This document shows positions 29,709 to 29,755 of a DNA stretch of 29,755 bases, piece by piece (within the stretch, counting starts at the first letter, position 1; each line of letters begins with the position of its first letter). Source of the DNA: XYD1-FULL-44-32 sp964433715 (lineage in GTDB: Bacteria > Patescibacteriota > Minisyncoccia > Phycocordibacterales > XYD1-FULL-46-19). The translations under genes were made by a program, and so were the position numbers. Location of the stretch: the NCBI GenBank assembly GCA_964433715.1, contig CAYSSL010000004.1, forward strand, positions 1 through 29,755. Reading direction: 5' to 3'. The notes beneath the pieces were generated by a model that saw only the letters and a list, made by a program, of their open reading frames with translations, had not been told where the DNA came from and ran no database searches.

Positions 29709-29755
29709 ACTAGAAGATTTTTAAATAATAAGTTATAGTAACAATCTTGCCGGCA

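Noticed and set aside
1..29755. CRISPR array, transposase, integrase or phage genes
   Set aside because: No regularly spaced repeats and no protein with recombinase, transposase or phage structural motifs were found on either strand.

Overview
The window looks like a chromosome fragment from a Patescibacteria (Candidate Phyla Radiation) bacterium, probably of the Parcubacteria kind. This is inferred from content: compact gene spacing, a single-core 151-residue EF-Ts, secreted peptidoglycan-binding and transglycosylase proteins of the style common in that group, several single-pass surface proteins of unknown function, and housekeeping genes that mostly lack Shine-Dalgarno sequences. TAA, TAG and TGA are all consistent with stops (genetic code 11). 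No phage, insertion sequence, integrase or CRISPR array is visible.

Layout. Positions 1-1456: a tRNA-Gln(CTG), then a stretch of hairpins and duplicated tRNA 3' sequence, then an AT-rich two-gene cassette (HEPN-domain protein and C39-like cysteine peptidase). The cassette lies between two copies of a 23-base repeat, one starting at the tRNA 3' end, and looks like a small inserted island. Positions 1457-7107: accessory genes, namely a VOC/PhnB-like protein, an UlaG-like metallo-hydrolase, a tight four-gene operon (nucleotidyltransferase, short-chain dehydrogenase, methyltransferase, alpha/beta hydrolase), a reverse-strand zinc-ribbon protein of unknown function and a GNAT acetyltransferase. 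Positions 7200-10030: a reverse-strand hypothetical gene, a probable structured RNA with its own promoter and terminator, and an ABC exporter. Positions 10133-18351: envelope and redox genes, including a cytochrome b5-domain protein coupled to a ferric-reductase-type flavocytochrome, an M32 carboxypeptidase, an HI0933-type flavoprotein, an acidic peptidoglycan-binding protein and a MliC (lysozyme inhibitor) protein. Positions 18407-24562: central carbon genes (GpsA-like, shortened FGGY kinase, PfkB kinase, class II aldolase, FAD-linked lactate/glycolate-type dehydrogenase), interrupted at 20484-20972 by two back-to-back short transcription units that look like structured RNAs. Positions 24610-29708: translation genes (bL25, bL31, RF1, uS2, EF-Ts) with a secreted lytic transglycosylase and a small membrane protein.

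How it fits together. GpsA and the kinase both meet at glycerol 3-phosphate, while PfkB and the aldolase handle sugar phosphates. The cytochrome b5 and flavocytochrome genes form a likely envelope electron-transfer pair. The MliC, peptidoglycan-binding and transglycosylase proteins point to active cell-wall management. Two styles of gene start coexist. Housekeeping genes often have a -35/-10 pair with a 17-base spacer ending 6-9 bases before the ATG, which suggests leaderless mRNA. A few units (the two reverse-strand genes, the ABC transporter and the second small unit at 20813) instead have clear leaders and strong Shine-Dalgarno sequences.

Most interesting candidates for something undescribed: the HEPN/C39 cassette beside the tRNA, the structured RNA at about 7881-8075, the paired small RNA units at 20529-20972, and the four-gene operon at 2741-5573.
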